From Hypomesus transpacificus (Eukaryota; Chordata; Actinopteri; Osmeriformes; Osmeridae), in NCBI RefSeq assembly GCF_021917145.1, contig NC_061068.1, forward strand, positions 10,300,975 to 10,364,974: 64,000 nt of DNA, in the 5' to 3' direction. Positions 38,804 through 55,639 of the stretch are shown here, piece by piece; within the stretch, counting starts at the first letter, position 1; each line of letters starts with the position of its first letter. A program made the translations under genes and the position numbers. The notes below the pieces were generated by a model. The model did not search any database. It saw nothing but the letters and a program-made list of their open reading frames with translations, and had not been told where the DNA came from.

Positions 38804-40609
38804 CGTGTGTGTGTGCTTGTTTGTGTTTCTGGACGTATGTTACCATGGAATGCAGTACATATATTTTATTTTACATATTATTGTTGTTGGTTTGATTTAA
38901 TTGGGAGTGTGATGTCATCCTTGTGCACAACTGGGAGGTCATGTTGCCCTATGCAAGAACAAGACAGTGAAGACGCTGTGTGTATCATCAGTACAAAGCG
39001 CAAGGAGACGCAGTAATGGAGTGCAGACGGACAACTACAGCAGGAAGGGATGCAAAACAGATGTGTTTGCAGCTACCACCCTGCAGCTCCTTCCTAGCTG
39101 ATGACAATTGTTGTTCAATTGCCTCGCCCTGCCTGTCATGACCAAGTGATCAGCTCCTGCTTCTCACAGTCAGATAATGCAACATCTCATCTCGACTTCC
39201 ACATCCGTGGCAGACTAGGTGGGCAGCAATCTGGCACAAAAATGGCAACCAGCATCTGTGACAAAAGAATGTATTTCTGATGGAACAAGAAGCTTGAGAG
39301 TCTGTTGACTGTAACAATGCATTATATCACTAAGACTCTTTATTTCAGTGCATCATTATTGCAGATCATGAACGTGTTGTTCATACAGAGCATCTTCTGG
39401 TTATGCCTACTTGCTGCCTGCTGTGTTCTTCATGGATGTCTATGCAGGGCCTTGTTTAGGTCTCAATGGGGCAAAGCCATTTTCATTCTTATCATCCTTT
39501 TATTCTATTTTCGCCTTTCTTTGACCCCCTCAAGATCAAAATAACAACTGCCACAAATATCCAGAAATTCTCAACAGATTCAATTTTCATAGAGCATTTT
39601 AGCTGACATCTGGTGGACAAAATTGAAACAGCATTTTTTATTTCGAACACCATTCCACCAAACATTCCAAATGACTAAAAGCTGGATGGGTCAGCCAGCT
39701 CTGTAGAGTTGTGTCCTATTTTGTATTTTTTGGTTAGTTTGTATATTTGTTTATTTTGCCTTGATATATGGTATACTGATAACATAAGAGATATCTACCT
39801 GCACGCAGGTGACTGTTTTTCGTCCTACCCTTTTCCATTCCATCTAATTCTCTGACTGTGTCACTTGTGAATTTCTACATTTCGGATAGTTGGAAAAAAA
39901 CTTTTTTTATCTAATTACTCTACAATCAGTAGATACCCATGTCCTAAATATTGATGATAGAAGAAAGATGACACTGCTTTTAACCAGTCCTCTCCTAATG
40001 GTGTAAGATCCCATTCAATATGAATTGATTTGTTCTCTGTTCTGCAAAGCCTTACCCAGATTAATTGAATGTAAAGGTATTGCGTCTCAAATTATTGTAG
40101 ACAGTAAAATGTGACTCAAAGTTAATTTAAACTGACTCTTGAGGCATTGTGTATACCATACCCTACATCAAATCCAAGACAGAGATTCACACATAAACTG
40201 GCTGCATTGTCTCTATGGCATCCAATTTAGGTGCAGCTGCTGTCTCAAAGTGACTCGTCAGGGTTGCAGATGCTGCAGACAGAGGGACAGACAAAAGGGT
40301 GCATCGGGGATAGTAGGATGGTGATTGTAGAGCTGCTACACACTTTTTGGTCTGTTGCCCACTGCTTCAAGCTTACAAACATCACTGACCTATCATACCA
40401 TTCGATGTGCTTTAATCCTGGGCCAAAGTTGAGACATCCAAACATTATTTATACCACCCTGTTCATTCACTTACTCCCTCCATATCAACACAAAACATAG
40501 TGAATAGATCACGTGGAATATTCCTGACTGATTGTTTTATCTGCAATACTGAATATTCTTTCATTAACATATGCACACCAATAAACACTGACATCATTAT
40601 ACACAATGG
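35400..40609. other. Gene-free DNA where CBX5 lies in human
   Basis: I searched both strands for a chromodomain or chromoshadow segment and saw none. The stretch holds GA-rich repeats (about 36515-36550), a pyrimidine-rich tract (about 38240-38580) and a long GT microsatellite (38719-38816). An 83-codon open frame at 36853-37104 has no recognised domain. Confidence 0.45.
38719..38816. repeat. (GT)n microsatellite, about 40 uninterrupted repeats
   Basis: Pure GT from 38719 to about 38799, then GC/GT-interrupted to about 38816. It is open in several frames, giving false Cys-Val proteins. Likely polymorphic in length. Confidence 0.97.
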
Positions 40610-40617
40610 GGCCATAC

Positions 40618-40779
40618 TAGGGTCGGACTGGCCATCAGGAGAGTCGGGAGATTTCCCGAACAGCCGGTCAAACGGCCGTGGCATAATGCAAAAATATATA
40701 TAAATAATATTAATACACGGTCGTGGGCCGGTCTGCGTTTCAAAGACCCGGACCGTTTTTCAGTCCCAGTCCAGACCTG
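40618..40779. mobile_element. hAT-like nonautonomous element (162 bp) with 8-bp target duplication
   Basis: The left end TAGGGTCGGACTGG pairs imperfectly with the reverse complement of the right end CCAGTCCAGACCTG. Both ends are flanked by GGCCATAC (40610-40617 and 40780-40787), an exact 8-bp duplication as made by hAT transposases. No coding capacity. The sequence resembles an abundant interspersed repeat of fish. Confidence 0.75.
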
Positions 40780-40787
40780 GGCCATAC

Positions 40788-42640
40788 AGTATATAACACG
40801 GCTAACATGTAGTCTTCATGTTGTAAATGTGGTCTTTCTCCTACACATACACACAACATGCACTGGTCAGAACTGGATCATAAATCTGACAGTTGGAGAG
40901 CTATACCCTGAGACCAGAGAAGACAGTTGGATTGTCCTCTGTGAAGGATATCAAAATTGTGCACTTCATTCCTATCCTTAGGCTTGTGTGTGCCAGATGG
41001 GATCCCATGCTGCACTGCCGCAGCTCCCCAGGAATTCTCTGTTAACTCCTTGTATGGCTAAGTGCTTGTCCAGCAGTGTGTTCTTAAAACGTGCACAACA
41101 GAGTCCATTTGACAAAATGTATTCAGAAATAAAATTCTGTGTACATTAAATGTACTTTTAGCCCACATCCACACGTTACATTCTTGAAATTTTCCAGTTC
41201 TAAATCCCAACAAAGAAAACATACACAGACATGTTGAATGATGAATCAAAGAAGCACCTGCTGGTATTAATATGTTGCTGTAAGTACACACACAGACATA
41301 AATAGTTGAACATGCTTAAGAGACATGGATATAAACACACTAAAATATACACATGCATCCACACACACTCAGAACTTGGTTGTGAAGTTATAGTGATTTA
41401 TTGAGGAGTAAGTGGTTTAAGCTGCAGATCTCGCTCCAATACATAAACACCTGACAGTGAGGCTCATAAATAAGGCTGCACAGATCCCGGAAAGTAATTT
41501 ACACTCACCACTATCTCTTAAACTAACATGTAACAGGTTTGTGCTCTATATTTCACCCTGAAGTCAAAGGTAGAGCTTAGTTTACTTCAAAAGGTAGAAC
41601 AGGTCAATGATACAGTTGTGTGTAGTGGCTGTTTCCCACTTCAGTGTGAGGTGATTATATATGCATTTTATCCACACAAAAATGCATCAACTGTTTAAAT
41701 ACAAATTGTTGTGTACAGCCTATACATGGATAATTCAGTAATGGAAACCAGACCCCAGGTCTGTTGTTCGAAAATTACTGAGATTTAAAGTGAAACTGTT
41801 TAGTGAAACTGAATTGAGATGAAACCTGGCATGAAACACAGCAAGAGGCTTGAGGACTTCTCCACCATGAGCCTCATTCCTCTTTATTTCTGTGTGAGGC
41901 TGGAGAGGACCAGTTAGTACAAGTGTTTATCCACACCCACCACATACAGAAACGCACAAAGTGACACACATGTAGACACCCACACACACATAGTAAGACA
42001 CACATGAACATACTCTGATACAGGACTACACTCACATGAATAAAATAAGACTTTACAAGGGTTTATGACTTGGACAAGAGATTGTGTTTAGACTAAGGTC
42101 TTCAGGTTACAGAGTGGGTGTTTGATCATTTTAAGTTTGCTGTGACAATTAAGCCCTTGCTAACTTCTGTTGACATACCACAGCAGTATCAGCTAAGTAT
42201 TCTGTATAGGTCTGTGGTTTGGCATAATTACTTGTGAACTTGGAAAAGATTAGCACTCATACAGTGTAAAGTAATCCTCCATCAGACGGTGGCAGTGCCA
42301 AAGCACTGGTAGTGCTTCATTCCTTGCTCAAGGTTGCCCTCATGTGGTATATACAGATCATGTAATGTCACAAAAAAACACCACGGATTTGCACCGCCTT
42401 ATCTGTCTGATCTTCTCGTACCTTTTGACCCTAAGGAAAATATGGCACAATCCCAATGTCCACCCTCACAGACTCACGGACTTCGAGGTGCGTTCTCGCT
42501 AAATCTGCAAGGGTTCAGGAATCAGGGTTTAGGGGGGATATTAGGGGCCACAGTGGACCTCCAGTCTCACACTCCCGAACAATAGGTGGCAGCAGAGCCA
42601 TGTGAAGTGTAGTGGTGATACATCGCCCATTAAACTAGAA
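40788..42640. other. Gene-free DNA upstream of hnrnpa1
   Basis: Short (CA)n stretches near 41280-41365 and 41925-42010. The segment at about 42340-42650, ending in an AGAAGAAGAAG run, looks like an interspersed repeat that abuts the hnrnpa1 promoter. No gene recognised. Confidence 0.4.
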
Positions 42641-42790
42641 AGAAGAAGAAGTGCAGTGTTTGGCACTGTCGACTGTGTTATCCAGACCATACACTACTGG
42701 CCACTTTGTTATAGCTAGCCAGCTAGAGTTGGCCATCGTGGACGACTCGTACAGTATTTAGCACGTTCTTGCGATAATTACGGCCGCAGC

Positions 42791-47664
<4,874 letters not shown>

Positions 47665-47990
47665 GTTTTAAGGTAAGAACTGCACTGCAATTATTGCACT
47701 GCTTTTAGACCGGACTAAGATTTAGCCTTGAGTCAATATAGTAGTAGAAGACGAATCAAGATTGCCCTTAATTATGCTCGTCACAGTGTAGTTGAAGATG
47801 CGTTGAGACTTTCTTAAGAAACAAAGGCAGTGCAAAGCAAGCCGTAGTTTCAGGGTGATCATAAGCAAACCATGGTTTATGCGTGATGAGTTCTGTTTTG
47901 GGGGCTATCCAGCAGCAAACCCTTAATTTTCACAGAATGGAACTTCTGTTAAGCCCCTGGCATAATGTATTGGACGAAGTGTAAAACATC

Positions 47991-48903
47991 TAGGGCTGCA
48001 ACTAACGATTATTTTAGTAATCGATTAATCTGTCGATTCTTTTTTCGATTAATCGATGAATCCGATAAAAATTAAAAAAGCATTCATTACCAACCCTTTA
48101 TTCAAAAACAGAACTGACAGTGCAAAAGATCTTCAGAATGTGCACAAACAGGCACATAATTTTGAAAAAGTTATAAATTTAATGCGTGGATTTAATGCCA
48201 TTTTCAGAGATGAGCAATTTATTTGAGTTTTTTTTTAAACATTTTTGAAAATTGAAAGGTTGTGGAAGTAGGCCAGACTTTATTAGAATTATCTGGTGTA
48301 TATGTAAGATTTTTTGACACAATTTTGAAAAAAGTTAAGATTTGCGAGGATTACGCTATTTTCAAAGATTAGTTATTTTCTATCATTTTATTTGAAACTT
48401 AATTGAAAAAGTAAAGACTGTGGAAGTATACCATACATTTTTAAGATACTCTGGTGTCTGAGGTTTTTTTATTCATAAAAATATTATAAGTCTACATTTT
48501 TCAAAATGGTATGGGTAGTTTTCACCCAGTCCCTAACACGACGCTGCAAAGTAGCGTCTTCCGAATGTGAGACGAATGTTGAATATGAAACAAACTTCAC
48601 CTTGATCAATTGGCACACCTTTTCGACGTATTTAGTGTGAAATGCTCCCACACCTTGGATGACTTGCGTCGTACTGATTTCTCTGCCATGTGTTTCAGAA
48701 CAACGTTACTCAACAACATCTCTCCGATGGTCTTTCCTCTGCCTCTGCTCTGCTCCGCGCTCAACTAAACTTATTTTTTATACTCTAACATATCCGCGAC
48801 TTATTGAGTGGTGTAATAATCGCGCAACACAACGAATTGATAATGAAATTCGTTGCTAACGCTTTTAACAATCGATTTTAATCAATTCGTTGTTGCAGCC
48901 CTA
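47991..48903. mobile_element. hAT element (913 bp) in hnrnpa1 3'UTR intron
   Basis: The termini TAGGGCTGCAAC and GTTGCAGCCCTA are perfect inverted repeats of a well-known fish hAT group, followed inside by AATCGATTAATC-type subterminal repeats. The flanks AAAACATC (47983-47990) and AAAACAAC (48904-48911) match at 7 of 8 bases. The interior is AT-rich and carries no transposase. Confidence 0.85.
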
Positions 48904-49076
48904 AAAACAACCCCCAAACTAACAGTCTATTCTCATACCCTTTGCACACAGTGCAATGGGCTTGAATTGAAGGCTTGCTCCTGGCTTTTCTCCTCTGGAA
49001 TCCTCTCTCAAAATGTAGTTGAAATGATGAAGAAAGGTGCAAAAGTTTAACTATGTTGTTCCGTATTGTCCAACAG

Positions 49077-49440
49077 GCAGCAGTACTTAGGAGAGGAGAG
49101 CCAGAGAGGTGACAGGGAAAGGAAGCAGCAGGTTACCCCCTAGATCTGCTCAGCCAAGCACAGTTGTGGCAGGTTTACATCTGCCACATGAAGAGAAATG
49201 TAGACAAGGATAAAATCATGTGGAAAGGGAGGGAGCGGAATTGGGATGGATTCATGTCAAATCCTTTCCCGCAGGATTTTCTGATCTTGTTATTGTTGTG
49301 TTTTTTGTAATTGTGAAGTGTAAAGCATTCCACTAAGGATCTATGTAGGCATTTTGTTTTTTCCTTCGCCCATAGGGTGTTTTAAGATGTATTCGCCAAC
49401 AAATCAAGATTAAATAAACCGCTTTTCAGTTTTAGTTTAT
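49077..49440 (+). other. hnrnpa1 3'UTR terminal exon
   Basis: After the acceptor CCAACAG the sequence begins GCAGCAGTACTTAGGAGAGG and later has TCAGCCAAGCACAG. From memory this closely resembles the human HNRNPA1 3'UTR, which would be unusually strong conservation for untranslated RNA. AATAAA lies at 49413-49418. The TTAGGAGAG-type motifs are potential binding sites for hnRNP A1 itself. The noncoding nature is clear; the conservation claim needs an alignment. Confidence 0.7.
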
Positions 49441-49784
49441 TCCTTACAATGTGTATTTTGATTATTGGGAACAATTTCACTGTGTTAAATGGCCAAATTG
49501 ATGTCCATCAGTTTATTTTCATTTTTATGACGGCAACAACAAATTGAACAAGTAGTTAAGATAAGCAGATGAACATTAAGTGAATGGGGAGTGTTTTAAA
49601 AAGGGTTCTCGTTACCAATGTCATTTCTTCCAATTCAGTAAAACAGGTCTACTTTTTTTTTTGTCCCTTTTTAATGCGCTAGACTTGTTTACTTGCTGCT
49701 TTAGTACAAAGTGAAAATGCTGTGCATGTACCAAGGTCATTGCTCCCTTTGATTTCCTTGGAGCCTGTTTCAGCTACTGTTCTT

Positions 49785-49870
49785 GCCAATGTGCATCAAT
49801 TGGAGCCTAGCTTGCACACTAAAGTTGAGCCTAGCCAATTGGAGGAGCACACTGAAAAGCTAGCCAATGG
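49785..49870. promoter_or_regulatory. Cluster of CCAAT/ATTGG motifs
   Basis: Five CCAAT-type cores occur in about 85 bp: CCAATGTG (49787), CAATTGGAG (49798), AGCCAATTGGAGG (49834, both strands) and AGCCAATGGG (49863). The word GAGCCTAGC is repeated between them. It lies downstream of hnrnpa1 and about 1.9 kb before copz1. It may be an NF-Y-type promoter element; function unknown. Confidence 0.3.
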
Positions 49871-50376
49871 GAGCAGCCAGCTAAGGGAGAAAAGTAGCAA
49901 GATCCCTGCGTGGAACCAGTGAAGCAGGGGACAGCAGCAGTCTTGAGTGCAGAGGGTTGCCTTTGTAAAACTAGCGAGAGGCAGCACAAGAAAGGGGTTG
50001 TTGATATGCCATACTGGTAGGTAAGAGGAGATTTTTGATCCATTCTTGTATTTGTTTCATTGTCGTCATTCAATGTATTTCAGCAGTACAGACTGTCTTG
50101 GCATAGTAACTAAAGTGTCAGTTTCCCCACTGCTGCTAAGTATACCATTGTGGAATGTGACAGTATCGGTGACTTGATTACCTTAACTTGATTAGAGTTT
50201 CTGTGAACTATTTTTATGCCAACGTTGGATTATGCCATGTACTTTTCCCTATAGGTATGAAATACGTTTGTGAGAAGTGCATGTGTCATATGCATTTGAT
50301 CTTCGGAATTGTTTAGAAGTTCAATCCTGTTATTGTATACATCAATATTTTTTCTGATTTCTTTCCTTATTTGCAG

Positions 50377-50660
50377 GCTTTTAATTGATGCTGTTCTTTC
50401 ACACACCAAGGGATCATCTGACCAATGTAGACGATAAAGGTATATTGCTTTTTTAGCGTCAGTACTTTAGGCAACCTGAATACCAGCTTGAATTGTAATG
50501 TTTGTTTTTGTATTTGTCAAGCAGTCTGCAATTTTGACCATTTGTTTTTTCAGTGTCCTTTCAGGTGACCAAATGAGGACTACAAAAATGCTGCTGGACA
50601 GTCTTTTTTTTTTACATGTTTGAACTCTTTTTAAATAAATGTTCTTTTAAAAACGTTTGT
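50377..50660 (+). other. Possible distal hnrnpa1 3'UTR exons with polyadenylation site
   Basis: An exon-like segment, 50377-50439, lies between TTTGCAG and AAAG|GTATAT. Downstream of TTTCAG (50553 or 50563) a second segment ends with AATAAA (50634-50639) followed by a GT-rich tail. No open frame of note. It fits an alternative, longer spliced 3'UTR for hnrnpa1, or an independent noncoding RNA. Confidence 0.4.
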
Positions 50661-51732
50661 ACTTGTTTTTCAAGAATGAGGTGTGTTTTCTTCACAAGGC
50701 CTGTAATTATTGGGATCGGAGCTGTGAAGCCAGTGCCACCTATTGTGTTTATACCTTTTATCATTGTGCATCTTCTGCCAATACAGTATGGCAGCCCCTG
50801 GTACCATATGGTAAAAACGTTATTACATTTGGCACACTCAAAGTTTGATATCTACCATTGCATGGAACAGTAGGCTACCACCAATGGATGGCAACCATAG
50901 CATTTCTTCACAGGTCAGGAATGTTGGCCAATCTTCAACAAAATTGGCACAGGTGATCTTCAGATCTTCAAACTAATCAAAGAAAACAAAAGTTACCATG
51001 GATTTTTGAAACCATATTTCTCATCCACGGCTGCTCAGCGAAAGCGGAAATTGCCAAGGAAACAAAGTCGCCAGACTGCAGTGACGCGAATCCCGTGCCA
51101 TGGCTCACCTTCCCATAGTGCACCACGCTCGGGGGCGTGTCAGACAGATTAATGCTGAGTTGTAGTTCTCTGAAGTCACTGTTGTAGTTCGTATAACGTC
51201 ATGGCAAAGTGTGCAGATTCAGTTTTACGTACTTGCAATATCAATAAAAATACAACTCTACAACTGTTTAATAGACATACACGTTGACATGTGTAAAAAC
51301 GTTTTATCGGAGTCTCTGCTAATATGTTGATACGACCAGTGTTGGGGGAAGTTACTAAAAAAGTAATCAATTTGTTATTACTGTTCAGTAAAAGTAGTGT
51401 GATTAAGTTACATTATTACTTTCTGTACAAAGTAATGTTATTACTTATCATATTATTTTTACTCAATGTGCGAATTACGGGGGGTTTGACCCCCCTAATT
51501 AAGACTTGGCCCCCTCCAAAAGAGGTAAACATAACAGGTCAGGTTGGGTTAATACGTTTACCTACAATCGTATTAATATTAGGCTACTTCACGGCCTGAA
51601 AATGTTAAAATAATGCGGCATAGGGTTGTGAAGCAAAAAACATGTTTATGATGGCTTGTAGCCTACCAGCGGCCAAAACGAGTGGACTGGTGACTGGGAG
51701 AGCTTCCTGAATGAGTCATCATATGAAAAACT
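50661..51732. other. hnrnpa1-copz1 intergenic DNA (NFE2 position in human)
   Basis: No bZIP coding sequence seen. A common fish repeat starts GTGTTGGGGGAAGTTACT at about 51339 and runs to about 51440. A GC-rich block at 51040-51160 may be promoter. TGAGTCATC, an AP-1/NF-E2-type site, lies at about 51712 just before the copz1 start. Confidence 0.45.
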
Positions 51733-53723
51733 ATGGACTCACACATACTGGTAATGAAGTATTGGGATACTGCTTGTGAATTTCATGTATTTAAATTTGG
51801 AAAAGAGATGCGACAAAGTGTTCGTCTTGTGTTCCAGCATTTACGATATTATGGTCATCTTTAGTCAAAGGTTTTAAAGCGAGCTGTATACCGGATATTT
51901 AGTAGTTAGCTGAATTGGACGCACATTGATGTGATCTTTGGAGCTTCTGCAAATACGTCAGTAGGTTAGCTAGGTAGCTTCTGGTGTGTCGTGTAATTAT
52001 TTAACAAGCCTAAAAGTGTGTATTTTACTCGGCAGGAACCCACGTTGTATACAGTAAAAGCTGTTCTTATCCTGGATAACGATGGAGAAAGACTTTATGC
52101 TAAGGTGACTATCCCTTAACTAAAGCCAACTTTGTGCGGTGTGTTCTAGTAGGCATAATGTTCGTGCTTGGGCCCTATGTGACTGATTAACCCCAATGCC
52201 TTAACCTACAGTACTATGATGAAACCTATCCAAGTGTGAAGGAGCAAAAAGCATTTGAAAAGAACATATTCAATAAGACACACCGCACAGACAGTAAGTT
52301 GCATACCAAGAAACCTATTTTTATAAATGTATCAAATTAGGATGACATGCTTGACCAAAGTCTGCTGTTTATCACTCCCATTTTGTCCAATAAAGCACTG
52401 AAAGTTGCGTTGAAGAAATTCGTTGCAATTTTTATTCAAAATAACCACTCTTATTTGTCTAGGTGAAATAGCATTTATAGAGGGCCTCACTGTTGTGTAC
52501 AAGAGCAATATTGACCTGTACTTCTATGTTATTGGAAGTTCTCATGAAAATGAGGTAGGCCAATCAGTGTGCCAATATATTGATACATTTGCAGATGTTT
52601 ATGATAACGTGTCCTTTTTTCCCTCATACTGTTGCTTGCTTGCCTCCCCAGCTGATGCTGATGTCAGTGCTAAATTGTCTGTTTGACTCACTTAGCCAGA
52701 TGTTAAGGTGAGACTGAACTGAATGGTGCTGTATTTAGACTTAAACGTATTGTTTTGGTAAACAGTCTTTGTTGGTACCTCCAGCTTTCGGTTGTCAAAA
52801 TTAATTTCATATTATATAAAATTATGATTACCTTACAGTCTCCATTTCATACTGTGCAATAATTAAAAGGACCCTTGGTCAGTGTCTCCCATTAGGATTG
52901 TCTGGAAATCGGTCAGTTTGCCTCCTAGAACAGTTGTAATTGCTGAAAATATACTGTCATTGTGTCTGTATACAGGAAGAATGTGGAGCGGCGAGCTTTG
53001 CTTGAGAATATGGAGGGCTTGTTCTTGGCTGTTGATGAGATAGTTGATGAAGGGTATGTGTAAACAACTTGCAACTTGCAGAAGCCCTACATGTGTGCTA
53101 CATTCATTCAGAACAGTCCTCTGATGTCATAACAGGAACTAGCCATTAAATAGTTTACCATCTGTATGCTGTTTCTAATTAAGTAAGATCTCATAAAGTA
53201 TTAAACCCACTTCTAGATCCAAGACATTGTGAGTAACTTATGTGGCTTTGTCGTATAGAGTCATCCTGGAGAGTGACCCTCAACAGGTGGTCTACCGTGT
53301 GGCCCTGAGGGTACATTAGTTTTTTTTATTTTCAAACAACTAATATTGCCCTTGGGTGGAGCAATGCAAAGATATAAAAAGTATTTATTTGTGTTTCTCA
53401 ATCACTCTGTATTTCTCACCTGCAGGGGGATGATGTCCCTCTAACAGAACAGATTATGTCTCAGGTAAAAGAAGACATTTCTTAACGGTTATGCTCCCTT
53501 GTCACCAAACGCGTTGCTAATGGGAAACATTCCATTCCACTCGCAGATTGTACTTTTTTTGCAGATGTAATGCAACAACTCAAGTATTCAGTGTTAAGAT
53601 ACACATGTTTATGTGGGAGGCTAAACATTTTTATAATGTGTCGTGCTATGCATTTCTTAATTGTTTCTTTCTTAGGTGCTTCTGTCTGCTAAAGAACAAA
53701 TAAAGTGGTCTTTGCTGCGATAG
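51733..53723 (+). CDS. copz1: Coatomer subunit zeta-1
   Basis: Nine coding exons: 51733-51750, 52036-52104, 52212-52293, 52463-52554, 52652-52707, 52976-53053, 53259-53310, 53426-53464 and 53676-53723. They give 177 aa, exactly the length of human COPZ1. The product is the zeta subunit of the COPI coat F-subcomplex, which acts in Golgi-to-ER retrograde transport and folds as a longin-like domain. Diagnostic segments are [66 protein letters not shown] and the C-terminus [12 protein letters not shown]. Exon 1 is only six codons (MDSHIL). It was placed by the in-frame donor CTG|GTAATG and by similarity to the short first exon of the family, so it is the least certain part. AATAAA at 54093-54098 is a likely polyadenylation signal. 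The human intronic mir-148b was not found. Confidence 0.95.
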
Positions 53724-54099
53724 GTCAGAAACTGGTCACTCGCATGCCCACACTCACCCAACAACATCATTCCTTTCCTACTTTTCCCTTGGTAAACCAG
53801 TAATTGTTAACTTTGGATTGAGCCGTGATCTTTACTGTCTTATGTCTTTTTTAGTTGTCTGTTGATAATCAGTAAACTTGGTTTAAACTGGCTTGGTTAA
53901 AGTGTTAGAGAATGGTTTCACCTCTTTGTATGATTGTTATCAGAATGACTTTTAACACTTGGTCACACAAGTTTTGTTCAGTCCAAATATCAACACATGA
54001 TGTCATGTTCATGAGTTACTTGTGATAATTTCATTTAAAAGCGGTTTACTGTACATCATTCATTCTATTGGCAAGAAAGATAACCTTTACATAATAAAG

Positions 54100-55635
54100 T
54101 GTTATTTAAACAAGTGTTTCCTCTTTGTATTAATTTTAAGAATACATAAGGCCACCTAGTGGTAGTGATTATTTAATACAATCACAGTAATGAATAAAGA
54201 CATGTGACATGCTTTTTTGTTTAGGCAATTCTAGACAGACATAAACACCAAATATTAGTGCCACAACACTTTTGCTTCCACTTATTTAAACACACACAGA
54301 CATTGTCACAAGGAAGGGCTCAATAACAGATCAATTCTAAAAGTATTTTATCTGTTTTGAGTACAATAAAGGAGACAAATGACATGGATTTAGATCATTC
54401 AGACAGCAGGAAAAAGTTATGCAACACTGATCATACTTAGCACCTCATCGGCTGATTGCCCTGGCAAAGTCATACACATCTATATACATTACACCAAGAT
54501 GTAGATACATGGATACAATTTATTTGGCATGCTACAGTGCTTTACGTACACATCAAGGTATCTTCAGCTGTGTGTGTGGAATTTTGCATACATCCTAGTA
54601 TTTCAAATTCATGTATTTGTGTAAATCAAAGGTCTATAAATTGAGAGAAATGTGTTTGTTTTCTGGGCAGCTTTACCTGTTATTATATATTTTTGTAAAT
54701 TTTATTATTTTATATATCATCTTTGCCCAAGGATAAATATTCACCTGTAATGACCATGGGTCTGACAATCTGGCCAATAGATGGCCTCTTCTTGTATAAT
54801 AAAAAAACAGCAATGTATGCATTCATGTTAATTTCCCATTCTGTTTCTGATAGACTAAGCCCTGTATGTAGTCTAAAGAGGTATACATCTTTGTTACTTC
54901 CAGCTCATTTACTGTGGCAAATTGACCAAAGATTTTATTTGATTTCTGTGGAAATGCCACTATTAGTCCAAATTAGATGATTAAATGGGTGGTTTTAGTA
55001 TCTGTGTTAAAGATCAAATAAAAAGATTTGTGTGGAATAGGTGTTACAGTAGAACAGGAAATGTGCACGAGGGGAGTTCAAACCTCAACAATGTTACTGG
55101 TATTACAGTTTGTGTGTGTGTGTGTTTGAAATGTCTCTCTGCTACTTAAACTGTGCTTTACGACTTGTTAGTTCCTCCAGAGTGTCATTTACAGATCCTG
55201 AGTGAACAGTGTGTTGTTTTGGGCTGCAGAGAAAGCCAAAAACAACACAACATCCCCTTCCTACGCTCATTCCATGGCTGGAATTCACAGCCTGTGCCTA
55301 AAGCTCCCCAGTTCTACACCAAAATCTGCAGCAACACACTGAGTTGTAATGTGAACATAAATCCAATTATCATGTCATTCGTGGCTGATACGCAGAATTA
55401 TATTTGCCTGTTATGGTATGACGTTGTTTATGACAAGTTTTAATGGACAAGTGAGGATACTGTAGCAAACTATATTGTCTTATGTATTTGTAAGTGTTGA
55501 TTTTGATTTTGTTATGTATGCAATATAACAACCAATATTGAATTATTTTATGTAATACATTGTATAATCCGAATTTTCTGGATGTTAAACCAGTTAATGG
55601 AACAAATCTGAGAGTAAGACATTGTTACATTTTGT
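54100..55635. other. Gene-free DNA 3' of copz1
   Basis: No gene or repeat recognised. Small open frames lack domain signals. Confidence 0.4.
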
Positions 55636-55639
55636 TTTG

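Noticed and set aside
38688-39016. Cys/Val-rich open frames on both strands
   Set aside because: They are translations of the GT microsatellite.
51751-53675. mir-148b expected in a copz1 intron as in human
   Set aside because: No match to its seed plus body in the introns. A partial TCAGTGCATCA match at about 39348 lies elsewhere and the rest of the sequence differs.
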